From the NCBI GenBank assembly GCA_964036315.1, contig OZ038492.1, positions 41,126,595-41,190,594 on the forward strand: a stretch of DNA of 64,000 nucleotides, in the 5' to 3' direction. This DNA comes from Acanthosepion esculentum (lineage: Eukaryota > Mollusca > Cephalopoda > Sepiida > Sepiidae). Positions 1 through 10,986 of the stretch are shown here, in pieces (positions within the stretch are counted from its first letter, which is position 1; each line of letters begins with the position of its first letter). The notes below the pieces were generated by a model. It worked only from the letters and a program-made list of their open reading frames with translations, ran no database searches and was not told the DNA's origin. Made by a program: the position numbers and the translations under genes.

Positions 1-21
1 ATGTGGTGCAGTTCAATTTAC

Positions 22-171
22 ATTGCATGGATCATTCATACAAATAACAGATTAACATTCATCTAGAGGTTCGTGGGTTAATGTAATTTTAATAAATTTG
101 TTTGCAAAGATGTATTCTCACCATTTATATCATTAACTTTACTAATCTATTTTTTGTATGAATGATTCATG

Positions 172-174
<3 letters not shown>
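22..174. repeat. Imperfect inverted repeat, about 33-bp arms
   Basis: The left arm at about 22-54 and the right arm at about 142-174 are imperfect reverse complements sharing the core ATCATTCATACAAA. They could fold as a stem around an 87-base loop and the right arm runs into a (TA)n tract. It resembles a small MITE or a folded insertion, but no target duplication is visible. Confidence 0.4.

Positions 175-231
<57 letters not shown>
173..231. repeat. (TA)n(TG)n microsatellite
   Basis: About 20 TA units are followed by about 9 TG units. The TA-to-TG change is a transition pattern repeated at many other tracts in this window. Confidence 0.95.
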
Positions 232-3200
232 TTGTGTAAAAATTTCAGATATATCTAAAATATATATTTAAAAGTACAATAAGAATAAAAAATAATTTAT
301 TCACTCACACACGCATATACATGCAAACGCTCCGCAAGTAATACCTCCATTTTATTAATGCGGAAGCTCCAATGCATACAGAAAGCACAATAAGAAAGTT
401 GTAGAGAAAACGTTTTCAAGTACCTAGCAATTATCATCATTGCTATTTTATTTTCTTCTCTGGTGAGCAAAATTTCTTTCTTTTTGTTACGGAGCGGACA
501 TCGCCACTAATGAAACATACTGCTTACCTACTGCTTAACTGTGCTTGCATATTCTGTTTGGTCTCCTTAAACGTTCAGCAAGCGTGTGTCACAATGAAAT
601 TGTTAACTGGCACTTAAAAACTATTAAGAGTATAATCTTTTCTTTTTTCAAAAAAATTCTATCAAGAATAGGATTTTGTTGAAAACACATATTTTCCTAT
701 GACTTGGTTATTTTTAAAGGTCACTGTATTTAATGAATTTGAATCTGTCAGAATTCAAGACACCTGTTGTTTATTTTTTGCTTCCGTAGTTTGTTTCCAC
801 ATTGAAAAGTCACTGCGATGTAATGAGCTGAAAGACTGTCAAAATTCACAGCACATGCATAAGTTGCATTCGACCTACTTATAGCATCCTGGCTGCTTTG
901 AGATTAAAGGTCAAATGATATAACCCGAACTTTGGTTGGTTGACCAAAGAGAATATGGCACAAAATATTTTGTAATTGGATCACCAATCAGAAACCTAAA
1001 AGTTTGGTCTGAAAGTTTCTTCCAAAACACTTCTCAATCCCAGCTTTGACTGCTAATTTAAATCTGCCATCTGAAATCGTCAACGGCCGGCTTGTGAATT
1101 GACCCAAAACGTTTATCCGTTATCTGAGTGTCCGCTTGGGAAACTCATTCTCCCAGGCCTTATCGCTGGCCATAAAACACGAAACACTTAGATAAAACCA
1201 CACATCATCCTCTTATATGTGTATACCTTAATCATAGTTTCACATGACCATCCAGTTTAGTATTTTAAGCAAAAATAAAAATATCCTGAAATATGTCGAA
1301 CATTTCTCTGAGCAACTGATCGAAGTGTGCACAATCCATACCGCTGTGCACATCGTTTGGTACGCTTTTCTAAAACTGGAAGAGATAACCCCTGGGTATG
1401 TTATATTGTCGTCGTCGGGATTATCTCATTTCCAGGAATTTAATTCCTTCTTTGGTTATAGCTTCTTCTATGATGATGACTAAATTTGCCGTCAACGTGC
1501 TGCTCGAGAACTAAAAGCTTCCAGTTTCACGAAAAACTGCTCCCGTCATACATCCCCCTATCGTCGTTTGGCTTTGCAAGAGTTGGTTTCAGCTGCAAGA
1601 ATGTAAGAGTAGAAGAAAATGTTGATGGCGTGAATTTTTTTCAGGTGAACCGCTACTTGCTTGGAAGTGACTCACACACTTGATTTCATGGCATTCTTTT
1701 GTGGCACATATGGAATGAGACATACAGAATCGAGTTATGAAACTGCAACTGACTGCCGCTGATGTCAGTTATACGTAGCCCCTTTCATTTGCAGGTTCAA
1801 CTGTTGAAATCTGTTGTAACCGTCATCGGCTTGTTCAACCGTTGGAGTCTTTGCTTTTGGTCGCGGTTAGTTTGAAATTTACATTTTAAAATAGACAAAA
1901 TTCTCAAGAAGGTTAATTTGACTTTGCTTAGATGAAAATCATTTCATTACACGTGCAAAGAAACTTCGTTGAACTTTGTGCATATATCCGACAATCAAGT
2001 ATGATTTTAACGCTATAAAAACTAATACGAACACGAGATAAAATCACCTACACGTAAAATTATTGCTTTTCCCCCCCTCTGGATTTCGTCAATTAATATC
2101 GATGAATAAGCGTGTAGATTTGTGGGCTCTCTCCGAATTTCCATTCTTCTTCTCGCGAGGATATGAGAGATTTTCTGTCTTTTCCCTCTCAGGTGGGGTC
2201 CTTATATATCTTCCTGTCATCCCCTTGACCAACCTGTGCACATTCCAAACGCTGCTGGATCGGCCACATGTTTACATGTCAGGTGCAGCCAGGGACAAAT
2301 TTTTAAGTGTGAATCTTCACCTGCTTGGCCCGAGGACACTTTCTATCTAAATCTGTTGACGTACCTGGAATTTCTGATGCTAAATCTAATTCGATATCTC
2401 TTAGGGTGATCCCAGTGCATATTAGGGTCACCACAGATCAATTTCTTTGAGAATAAATGTTCATTACTGATATTAAATTCGATTCGAACCATCTGGAATT
2501 TCCGGGAAAGAATCGCATACTACATAGGCAATATCCTATTTCTTAGTTCATCACAAAAACAGTAATAGCGTTGTGAACGAATTCAGCAACTGAGTTCGGG
2601 AATAGAAACGTCTTGGAATGTGTTCCTTTGCCATCAAACTTATGCATACTGTCAAAGTCTTTATGATTCTTCATGCTGAGCCGTGAAAGCGGTCGGCATT
2701 TTGAGATTATGTGCTTGGATTTTATTTGCTACTGAGATATCATTTGCTTAATGGATTTTAAAGACTTTCGATTTTTTGCGGCCAGATGTTGTTTGTGCAT
2801 GACACAGTGCACCATAAAATCAACCGATGAAACCACGATAACGACCTGCCATTGATGGTGTCCCAAATGTTGCAAAAAAAAAAAAAAAGAATACTGACAA
2901 ACGTGATGACTTTTAAAAAAGAAATTCTCAGTAACACGAAATACTGACTCCTCTTTTGTATCTGTTTCTGGATGTTTTTCAAATAACAATTCTTGATTCA
3001 AATTTTAATCTCTGAATTAAGACATAAGCAAGAAGCAAATATTTATTGTCTGGCAAAGTGCACATATCTAGCAGTAAGCCAAATGCAGCTGTTTAACTAT
3101 GTTGCATTATGCGCCTTCAGTGTTTCCATTTAGTTAATCCAGGCTTCTTTAAGATGAGTAATCAATTAAAAGAAAAGATTTAATATTTTCCCCTTGTGTA

Positions 3201-3400
3201 AAAATGTATGCAGAATCTCGCCTACCGCTGGCAGAATAAGACTTCGATTTATATAAAGGTTTCCGCGATCTAGTAATCAGTAATGTTATATGGCACGATG
3301 AACGAAACTACAACTAGACTGTTGTGAAGTGTTAGCAAATATATTTCTAACAGTTTTAAAAGTTTCTGTATAGTTTCTCTGAAACTACGCTAATTTTGGT
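232..3400. other. No gene or repeat family recognised
   Basis: I read both strands and found only short open frames (up to 95 codons at 2063-2350) without recognisable motifs. A poly(A) run lies at about 2873-2888. No tRNA-like box pair or transposon terminus was recognised. Confidence 0.5.
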
Positions 3401-3407
3401 GTGCTTT

Positions 3408-3457
3408 ATTAGAATGCATTTTCTTCAAATAACCATTTGAAGAAAATGCATTCTAAT
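3408..3457. repeat. Perfect 23-bp hairpin with 4-base loop
   Basis: The arms 3408-3430 and 3435-3457 are exact reverse complements separated by AACC. No flanking terminal repeat is visible, so this could be a foldback insertion, a templated palindromic mutation or a small-RNA hairpin. The sequence shows only the palindrome. Confidence 0.9.
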
Positions 3458-3485
3458 AATGGTTCATTTTCTTGTCAGAGTTGAT

Positions 3486-3930
3486 TTCCAGATTTTTCTT
3501 GTAGTCAGATTCTAATTTTAAGATTTTTCATCAGAGTAAATTGCCTTATTTTCAGATTTTCTCCAGATTTTGATATTCTCAGATTTTCAAATATTCGTAT
3601 CTGTGTTGATTCGCAGATTTTCTTATTTTCAGATTTTCTTATTCAGATTTTCTTATTCAGATTTTCAAATTTTCAGACATACTAATTTTATTTTATCAGG
3701 ATTGATTTTTAGATTTTCTTATTTTCAGATTCTTATTTTTAGACTTTCCGACAATTTGTTATCAAAATAGATCAGCAGATTTTCTTATTTTCAGATTTTC
3801 TTATATTTTCAGATTTTTATCAGAGATGGTTTGCAGATTTTCAGATTTTCAGACATCCAGATTTTTTAATGTCAAAATAAGAAAATCTGCAAATCACAGT
3901 TGATTTGCAGATTTTTCTTATTTTCTCGTT
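3486..3930 (+). repeat. Degenerate minisatellite, TTTTCAGATTTTCTTA-type
   Basis: Units of about 8 to 16 bases built from CAGATTTTC and TTATTTTC recur for about 450 bp. The 66-codon open frame at 3570-3770, rich in Phe, Ser and Ile, is a product of this repeat and is not a gene. Confidence 0.85.
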
Positions 3931-3972
3931 TTTACCGACCATTTTTCCAGCCTCTTTAGCGATGGATCGTAT

Positions 3973-4241
3973 TGTTGCGGGGCCGATAAGGATGTCGACC
4001 CCACAAGCTGGTTTATGTTGAAGAAAGTTGTGAACACCAAGAAAATCAGGAGACGAAAGGCACAGGTTTATATTTAACAAAACATCAGTTTTATTACACT
4101 AAAAGGACGTGGGTTTTTGTCACAACACAGAAAAGGACTGTTCCATGGGGAATGTCTGGATTGTAGTCAGTTCTGGTTAGTCTGTTCTGGTAACCTGGAA
4201 GATCATTGATTGGGAAATTGGTTGTCGGTCGGATGGCAGGT
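3973..4241 (+). repeat. LTR-like direct repeat, copy 1
   Basis: This 269-bp segment begins TGTTGCGGGG and is clearly homologous to 4714-4984. Both contain GCTGGTTTATGTTGAAGAAA, a TTTATATTTAACAAAA block and a GGTCGGATGGCAGG end. A start beginning with TG is compatible with a long terminal repeat, but the far end is not defined and no reverse transcriptase of an LTR element lies between the copies. Confidence 0.6.
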
Positions 4242-4470
4242 TAGGCTTCGAGGTCAGGAAAACAGGATTGTTGGCTAAGGCTGGCAGGATGGGAAAAGGC
4301 TTCGGAACCAAATCAACAAAGTTTTGAAGTTCGGAGTGAATAAGACCTTTTTGTGTCTTTCCCTGACAAGGACAGTTTGTGAGAGTCTCACCAGTGAACT
4401 TGATCTTTGGGTTCGCGGATGACCAGAGCAACAGGAACGTGTTAGCAACAGGACGGTAGAATGGTTGCTA

Positions 4471-4616
4471 CCTGGCCGTCTGCTTCGACGATTCCAGTGA
4501 ATCGCCGGAGATATTTCAACTCATGGTTGGAAACCTCCTGCCTCCTGGCCGTCTACTTCAACGATTCGGGCAAATCGTCGGAGATATTCCAATTCGCAGA
4601 TGGAAACCTCCTCCTT
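4471..4616 (+). repeat. 73-bp tandem duplication
   Basis: CCTGGCCGTC starts at 4471 and again at 4544, and both units run to GGAAACCTCCT. The 73-bp period is not a multiple of three, so any protein reading through shifts frame, which argues against coding use. It lies between the two LTR-like repeats. Confidence 0.75.
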
Positions 4617-4713
4617 AAACAGGGCCGAGTCGGTGAGACGATACGAACTTCAGTGGTGGATCGACCACGAAAGGCAGGATCTCACCGAAGAGTATCGCGT
4701 CGTGGTCACCATT

Positions 4714-4984
4714 TGTTACGGGGTCAGTAAGGATGACGACACTACAGGCTGGTTTATGTTGAAGAAAGTTGTGAACAGCCAAGACAATGAAGAAACAAGA
4801 GGCTCAGGTTTATATTTAACAAAAACCTCAGTTTTATTGCACCAAAACGACGTGCGTTTTTATAACAATACAGAAAAGGATTGTTCCATGACGAATGTCT
4901 GGATTGTAATCAGATCTGGGTAGTATAGTCTGGTAACCTGGGAGGTCATTGGCTGGCAAGTTGGTCGTCGGTCGGATGGCAGGT
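4714..4984 (+). repeat. LTR-like direct repeat, copy 2
   Basis: This is the second copy of the repeat at 3973-4241 and starts TGTTACGGGG. It is 741 bp downstream of the first and in the same orientation. After it comes a short imperfect duplication with GTATGTACGAGA at about 5034-5046 and 5057-5068. It could be an LTR pair of a very short non-autonomous element, or simply a segmental duplication. Confidence 0.6.
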
Positions 4985-5109
4985 CGACCTTGTCGGCGCG
5001 GGGGCTAAGATCGGCGGTGTAGTATCTGTGCAGTATGTACGAGATCCACAATGCAGTATGTACGAGAGCCACAATGTCTGGATCGAGTTTAAGTCCCAGT
5101 TGGTGGTCT

Positions 5110-5500
5110 GAGGGAAAATATATTCATCGTGATTGGTGCTAGTTCAGGGTCCGATCGGTGCTGATGGAATATAACTAATTTGGTCTTCGAGGCATTGAAT
5201 GTAACCAGCCGGTTTTTACCCACTGAGATGTCAGAATGAGGACAGAAGAGTGATCAGCTCTGCCGATTCCTGGTCGTCTAGAGATTTGGAAGTGCACGCA
5301 TATTTCGTTGCATCATCAACATAGATATTCACAAATGGTCGGAGCGTGTGTGTTCATAATCACATCATTTATGCAAAGGAAAAAAAATAGGTTGGTTCGA
5401 GAAGTGATCTCTGGGAGACACCTACGTTGATTCCGAGGGCCTGAGCGAACTCGCCATTAACGACTACTTTCACCTATTAGGAAGAACTTGAAGCGTACGA
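5110..5500 (-). pseudogene. Non-LTR retrotransposon reverse transcriptase fragment (YVDD)
   Basis: On the minus strand the translation around 5310 reads VNIYVDDATKYACTSKSL, which carries the YxDD catalytic motif of reverse transcriptase. Downstream a second frame reads NRLVTFNASKTKLV, the conserved segment that follows the catalytic box in LINE polymerases. Upstream a decayed GVPQxSLLxPT-like segment (about 5420-5450) corresponds to the preceding RT motif. Stops and frameshifts separate the blocks, so the copy is dead. The family is probably Jockey- or CR1-like, distinct from LINE-J. Confidence 0.75.
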
Positions 5501-5558
5501 CAGTGTAATGTAATATAAGTGTTATGTAATTTAGCCGAGGAAACTAGTTAATCTCCTC

Positions 5559-5726
5559 ACATATGAAGAAGAGATAGGCGCCTCGACGTGGTGTAATGGT
5601 CAGTAAGCTTGTCTCGCTAGATCAATTACTACAGTGTAGTGAGTTCGATCCTCACTGGGTTCGCCATACTTTCGACCTTGCGCCACATCTAAGCTATGCT
5701 ATGAAAATCAACATATGAAGAAGAGA
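5559..5726 (+). mobile_element. SINE-B insertion with perfect 16-bp target site duplication
   Basis: The element at 5575-5710 is flanked by ACATATGAAGAAGAGA at 5559-5574 and 5711-5726. Its head looks tRNA-derived: an A-box-like GTGGTGTAATGGTCAGTAAG and a B-box-like GAGTTCGATCCTC in which GTGAG and CTCAC form a 5-bp T-stem around a 7-base loop. A short body follows (CTTTCGACCTTGCGCCACAT). It sits inside the C-terminal region of a LINE-W relic, so it is younger than that copy. It is not a functional tRNA gene, because related copies occur as a family at 10857-10986 and 28801-29400. Confidence 0.85.
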
Positions 5727-6090
5727 CTTAAAGCAACAGACATGTGGTTGTACAGAAGCATGATGAGAATACCAGGGCCATGTTTATCATGACGAAATTT
5801 GAGAGAAAATGTAAGCAAAGAGGACACTTATACTTAGCACCGGGAAGAAACATTTGAAATTTCTAGGGCACATGGAAATTTTGATACTCACAGGACAGAT
5901 TAATGGCAGCTTGAAACCAACGCACAACTTTACCTAGCGAACTTCAGTAAATTGATAGCGGTACATGGTTTAGGAGAGATGACGAAAAGACAAAATTTAT
6001 TAAGAGCTACAAGAGACAGGAAATTGTGGGGAGCCATGATCGCCAACATCTTGAAGGGACAAATCACATAGAAGAAAAGCGGTATCGGTT
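5711..6090 (+). pseudogene. LINE-W C-terminal relic
   Basis: The translation from 5713 reads MKKRLKATDMWLYRSMMRIP, matching the MWxxRRMLRIxW segment at the C-terminus of a common endonuclease-reverse transcriptase LINE family. Near 6000 it reads LLRATRDRKLWGAMIA followed by NILKG, the conserved last segment. Several frameshifts and stops intervene. The RT catalytic core is absent. The better-preserved copy at 9589-10200 shows the same order of motifs. Confidence 0.75.
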
Positions 6091-6099
6091 CAAGACACA

Positions 6100-6570
6100 A
6101 TATGCACGAATGTCTGTTAAAGAAAATTACAGAGAAGATGTTTTTTCAAAAGTTTTAGTCGTTGTGTGCTCAAGCGTTAATGTAAAAGCTTTCTTAATTG
6201 TTTTCTCTGTATTGGATTATAATCCATTAGAAAGGAATCAAGAAAACTTTTACATTTGCAGGTTGACGCTATTTTAGCAGAGAGAAAGTAAATCTGCAGT
6301 CTGGATAATTTTTTTTATGGGTAGTCGAAACGAAAATTATGCAGGTGACTAAAAGCTCAGTAAGTTTTCCTCTTTTACTGACTGATAAACTCCACAAATC
6401 TGTTAATGTAGGCACAAGAAAGGAATATTTCCAGTATGTATTTCCTATTTATAGGCATTATTATATCCATGACATAGTAACGCCTTAAAACACGAACGGA
6501 AAAGAATAGCTGAAAGAAAGAATGGAAACATATGTATTATTCTGAAAGAGACTTTTTATACCGATATAAA
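6100..6570. other. No feature recognised
   Basis: AT-rich sequence without a recognisable motif, SINE head or terminal repeat. Confidence 0.45.
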
Positions 6571-6573
6571 TTT

Positions 6574-7297
6574 CAGTTGAAAAGTTTTAGTCGACCCTGG
6601 TAGTTTTTTAAAAATTGGCCCCCAAAGTAATTTGTTTATACTTTAAATATCAGAAAATTATTATACATGGCTAAAAAAGTCAGACATCATTTTTTATTAG
6701 ACATCAAAAAAGAAAATAAAAACATTTTTATGATTAAATTTTGCTCTCGTCAAAATATCCTCCTTCATTCTTGATTACCGCAGCACAAATTTTTGGCATT
6801 CGTTGCAAAAGTTTCTCAAAGGGTTGATGTTGTGGATTCCGAGATGGAATCCGGTATCAAATAATAACAAACGCCAAGAATGAATATAGGAAATAAATGT
6901 ATTAACGTAATAATACAAACTGGTAATACAGATTATTAGTTCCAGGAATGAGGGTTAGTAGCAAAATATATATACAGTCTTTGATATCGACGTATCGCTG
7001 TATGACTTCTTACTGTGTCTAAGTGCTTGTGACTGTGACTCTTGCCGCTACGTTATTCTACCGACCGACTCAACGTTCCACTACTACTCTCAACGTTCTG
7101 CCGGGTATTCACTGGTAGTAATATATGTATACCTTGGGTGAGTCCATTTGTGTAAAAACGGGAGCCCCCTCAACAAAGTATAAGTTTGACAATTGATTCC
7201 AATCTTTTTTCAATGACACTAAGAACACATTTTCATTTTTTTTTCACTCTTCTACTAGTTCATCCAGTACTAATTCTCGGAATGGCTTCAAACTTTG
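6574..7297 (-). pseudogene. Tc1/mariner transposase C-terminal relic with one terminus
   Basis: Reading the minus strand from 7297, a decayed frame (KPFRELVLDELVEE, then a stop) matches the segment around the last catalytic acidic residue (PxExLWxEL). It continues ENVFLVSLKKDWNQLSN to about 7188. After a 352-bp insertion it resumes FEKLLQRMPKICAAVIK and ends with GGYFDESKI and a stop at 6733. This is the usual C-terminus of Tc1-like transposases. The outer end at 6574 starts CAGTTGAAAAGTTTTAG, and CAGT is the typical Tc1 terminus. The N-terminal DNA-binding domain and the other terminus are missing. Confidence 0.8.
6817..7178. mobile_element. 352-bp insertion inside the Tc1 relic, solo-LTR-like
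   Basis: CAAAG occurs at 6817-6821 and 7174-7178 at the two edges. Removing the insert plus one copy (357 bp) rejoins the transposase frame as SNLYFEKLLQRMP. The ends have TGTTG/CAACA-like bases, but TG..CA termini cannot be aligned exactly with the 5-bp duplication. A competing duplication (CTCAA) gives an equally in-frame join, so the exact boundary is ambiguous. No coding capacity is seen, and a solo LTR is the simplest explanation. Confidence 0.55.
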
Positions 7298-7299
7298 GA

Positions 7300-8238
7300 A
7301 CTGTAGTGTACATAAATATCACAAATTTGTCCCACAGACATAAACTATATGCATAAAAAGTGTGAAAGGGGCGAAAAGAGAGAGAGGGTCTTACTTGTAA
7401 TATTGTCCAACGGAAAAAGGGCAGGTCGGTTGTGTCCTTTATTTTTTTGTGGAGGCATGAGGTTTTCTCCGTATGCCCTACCGCTGTGGGCTTGTAACGT
7501 TCGTATTCACCACGGCCTATATATCAACTGGCGTTCATCACCCTATAACTCACCGGCTGTCTTGTGACCCTCGTGATTTTGCACGCCTACTATATGTGAT
7601 TTCTTCAACGTGAATGGTCAAAAATATGTTCTGATTTGAATGTAAATTTATGATTGGATGAGTAATATCGTTTTTGTGTAGGAGATTGTATATATGCATG
7701 ATTTATTGGCTGCAATTTATATTTTACTGAAACCATTCTGTTTGTTAAGGGCTGGAAATAAATTGCAATTCAGTGATTTTTTTTGTCTCAATACGATTTT
7801 GGAGACTTCAATGACAACTTTCGGTTGTATTTTATAAAGAGATTTTTAATATCTACAGTCTTTAGCTTTCCTCCATTAATATCAAGCAGTCATACCGTGT
7901 TGTCATATAATATATTAAACGTACATTACATGACGGGAGATAATATAAAAACTGGTACAGATTTCTAATGTGTTTTGTGATGGATCACACACAATATTTT
8001 ACTTTTGTTTGTTGATCATGATCAATTAAATAGAAATCTTTAGTAATTAACAACTACATTACTGGATCTAACGTTCTAACGTTGTATTAATAATGGCGAA
8101 AGATATGATTACACCAGGAAAGATATCTAACCTTAAAAGAAACGATAGAAAGAAAAATTATTAGATATCATGTTTACATGAATAATGAGTTTTTCTTCAT
8201 GCTGCGAAAAAATTCTGCTTAAAGAGGTTAAGTAATTG

Positions 8239-8239
<1 letters not shown>
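7300..8239. other. No gene recognised
   Basis: Only short open frames (72 codons at 7349-7567, 61 codons at 7783-7968) with no motif. No repeat family was identified. Confidence 0.45.

Positions 8240-8304
<65 letters not shown>
8240..8304. repeat. (TA)n microsatellite
   Basis: An uninterrupted TA tract of about 32 units directly upstream of the PLE-like tail at 8321-8520. Confidence 0.95.
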
Positions 8305-8307
<3 letters not shown>

Positions 8308-8320
8308 GAGGTTATAATGG

Positions 8321-8520
8321 TTCCAACAGTGTGTATATTAAAAAGAAGAGAGGTACAGGAAATTTTTGGGTTGTAATGTGGATTTAAAAAAAATATATTA
8401 TCCTTTATTTTTCCTCATTTTACAACACATGTATCTGGTCTCGCGAACGTCTTCAGGTTTTCCACATATTATTAAAAATAATTAATTTTATTGTTTATGT
8501 TTTTCAATGTTAAATATTCT
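8321..8520 (-). repeat. PLE-like tail repeat, copy 1 (decayed hammerhead-like core)
   Basis: This segment is homologous to 38470-38700; both have GTATATTAAAAAGAAGAGAG and, further on, GGTCTCGCGA. On the minus strand it reads CTGAAGACGTTCGCGAGACC, a mutated form of the CTGATGA plus hairpin seen in the other copy. It lies between two (TA)n tracts (8240-8304 and 8549-8592). Confidence 0.6.
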
Positions 8521-8547
8521 CGATAAGAGACATTCTCTGTTTTTGTG

Positions 8548-8548
<1 letters not shown>

Positions 8549-8592
<44 letters not shown>
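8549..8592. repeat. (TA)n microsatellite
   Basis: A TA tract of about 22 units bounding the PLE-like tail repeat. Confidence 0.95.
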
Positions 8593-8595
<3 letters not shown>

Positions 8596-8875
8596 GGAAT
8601 TAATGAATTACGAAAATAAAAATTTGCAAAGAAATAACAAAACAATAAATCAGAAAATAAAAACAAAACAATAAACTAGAAAAACCTAAAGGAGAAAAGA
8701 AAAAAGAAAACAACGATAGAAGAAACACACCTTAACTTGAAATGAAGCAAAGTGTTAAAAACCACGGAAATCTGGTACAGCACCCCAAAATCTCCAAGTT
8801 TAAAGCCGGAACATCATCCAATGGGCAATCTTCAAACGATTCTCCGAAACATCTGAGGATAACTCAGTGTTTCCA

Positions 8876-8878
<3 letters not shown>

Positions 8879-8941
<63 letters not shown>
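8879..8941. repeat. (TA)n microsatellite
   Basis: A TA tract of about 31 units; the open frames across it encode only Tyr-Ile runs. The 8593-8878 and 8942-9330 flanks hold nothing recognisable apart from A/G-rich sequence at 8640-8720 and 9040-9100. Confidence 0.95.
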
Positions 8942-8945
<4 letters not shown>

Positions 8946-9588
8946 AAGATTATGTCTCATCCAAAAACGGTTGATTAGGGGTTTTCTGGGAGATAATATT
9001 TTATGGAAACCGTTTTTGTAATTATAGTGCTCAATATCGAAAGATAGAGCAAGATGAAGAAGGGATAATAAAAAGAGGAAGGAGAAGAAGAAATACATAG
9101 AATGCTTATTTAACTCTACACAGAATTTCGCACATTATTAAATCCACTGATTATTCTTCTCCAGATGAATACATTTCAAAATTGGTTAAACTGCAACTAG
9201 CGCTAAGTATATATATATATATATTTTATGTGTAGTTGAAGGCATGCAATTCCGTTCAAAATATATTTAGTTGAAGCCGTACAATTGCGCTCGATATATT
9301 TTTTATTTATTTGATTTTATTTTTTAGATAATAACGCTTTTAGTGATACAAGCCGTACTGAATGTTTATGATCGATTCAGAGTATGTGCTTTCATAATTT
9401 CATTCCACTTCCAGCTCATAGTTTATATTTTGAAAAGGCTAAATCCTAATTCTCGGGACACTTGGGAAAGATCGAATGACAGTAACGTTAATGGGTTGCG
9501 TAAGCAATGCAAACCCAGTGAAAGAAGGGCTGAAATAGATCCTACACAGAATTATATTTTGTTTACGTAAACGTTATTTTTTGCACAG

Positions 9589-10200
9589 ATGCGGAAATTT
9601 AAATATCTGGGAAATGTTCTGACAGAGGACGGTAAGTGTGACGCTGAGAACCGAAGATGTATTAGGGTGGCCAAAGATATTTTCCAAGAGCTAGGGAGAG
9701 TAGCACGAGACAGGAGAATTTCGTTGGTAACAAAGAAAAGAGTAGTGAACTCCTTTACGGCAGCGAATGTTGGACGGTTTCCTCAAAGATGAAAAAAAAA
9801 CAAACTCGTGGTAAAGGAAGTATGGTTCTACAGAAGGATGCTAAGGATATCGTGGACCGAGCGTGTGAACAACGATAAGGTTTTGGAGAGAATGCAAACA
9901 AGGAGGAAGCTTATACTTAATATCACGAAGAGGCAGCTAAAATTTCTGGGACATGTCATGAGAAAGGAGGGCTTGGGGTATCTGATACTCACAGGGAAAA
10001 TCGAGGGAAAGACGGACAAGGGAAAGCAACGCGTGACATAGCTAGCGGGCTTAAACAAGTGGATAACAGAACAGGGTCTGGGAGAAGTAGAATGGGGACA
10101 AAACTTATTGAGAGCTACAAGGGATAGGGGGAAGTGGAGAGCAATGGTCGCCTACATCTTGAAGGGACACGGCACCATATACCCATATTTGAGTAGATGC
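9589..10200 (+). pseudogene. LINE-W C-terminal relic, best copy
   Basis: The first frame (9589-9792) starts MRKFKYLGNVLTEDGKCD, the FKYLGxxxTxDG segment that follows the RT domain, and continues to VTKKRVVNS. It is then out of frame with YGSECWTVSSKMKKK, the conserved YGSExW segment. The next open stretch (9808-10041) has VWFYRRMLRISWTERV and RQLKFLGHVMRKEG. The end near 10100-10180 reads LLRATRDRGKWRAMVAYILK followed by GHGT. The order matches the C-terminal third of endonuclease-reverse transcriptase LINEs. The catalytic RT and endonuclease domains are absent, so this is a 5'-truncated dead copy. Confidence 0.85.
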
Positions 10201-10239
10201 TCCGTTTAGTTATAAAACAGTATATTTATTTATTTTCGT

Positions 10240-10540
10240 CTAACGGCCTGAATATTCGAGGAATCTTATTAAATATAATATGGACTCTCTGGCGTACTTT
10301 AGACGAAGTGCGTTGATGATCACGCAAATTTGAATAGGGTTGTATAAACGCAAATCTCTCCCGGGCTCTCGAAATATACATATCTGCTCAGTTTCGTATC
10401 CGAACGTAAACAAAGCAAATTCTAAAGAAGTGATGGATTTTGATTTATTAACCCGATAGATATTAACACTTAAACGTCACTTTTAGTGAATATCCATATA
10501 TTTCTCCTTAATAAGATTTCTCGAAAATTCAGGCCGGTTA
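10240..10540. repeat. Inverted repeat around GGCCTGAATATTCGAG / AATTCAGGCCGG
   Basis: GGCCTGAATATTCGAGGAATC with CTTATTAA at about 10249 and its decayed reverse complement CTTAATAAGATTTCTCGAA with AATTCAGGCC at about 10507-10535 form an inverted pair. A third related segment occurs at 55660-55695. This suggests a dispersed repeat, but its family is unknown to me. Confidence 0.4.
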
Positions 10541-10856
10541 ATGATATGCCGTTTAAAAAATAAACGGCGTATCTACTCAGATAGGGGTATCCACTAAAAA
10601 TAAAGTTTTAATGATAATATCTGTAGATTAATAGATAGAAATAACATAAACTGCTAACATAAACTTAGTTTTATCAATGTGTCTGTAACCTACTGCTGAA
10701 GAAGCAGTTATTTTATAAAAAAAAATTTTTGACATAATCTCTTTCTCAGTAGTCTTAATTTAGTGTTTAATAATAATCACATAGATCGAACATCATACAC
10801 TGAAAAATTCCGGTCAAAAGAAAGATAATCTTAATGAATATATAGTAATTTACTAG

Positions 10857-10986
10857 TCGTAGCTTAGATGTGGCACAAGATCAAAAGTATGTGCCACCCT
10901 GTGAGGATCGAACTCATTACTCAGTCGCAATTAAGCTAGTGAGACAAGCTTGCTAACCATTAGACACGATGAAGTGTCTAGCTTAG
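10857..10986 (-). mobile_element. SINE-B copy
   Basis: The reverse complement shows the same head as 5575-5710: an A-box-like GTCTAATGGTTAGCAAGC and a B-box-like GAGTTCGATCCTCAC. The body GTGCCACATCTAAGCTACGA is also shared. No clear target duplication is visible. Confidence 0.75.

Noticed and set aside
5579..5665. A functional tRNA gene with A and B boxes
   Set aside because: It has a SINE body, a 16-bp target duplication and at least six family members here; the acceptor stem does not close well.
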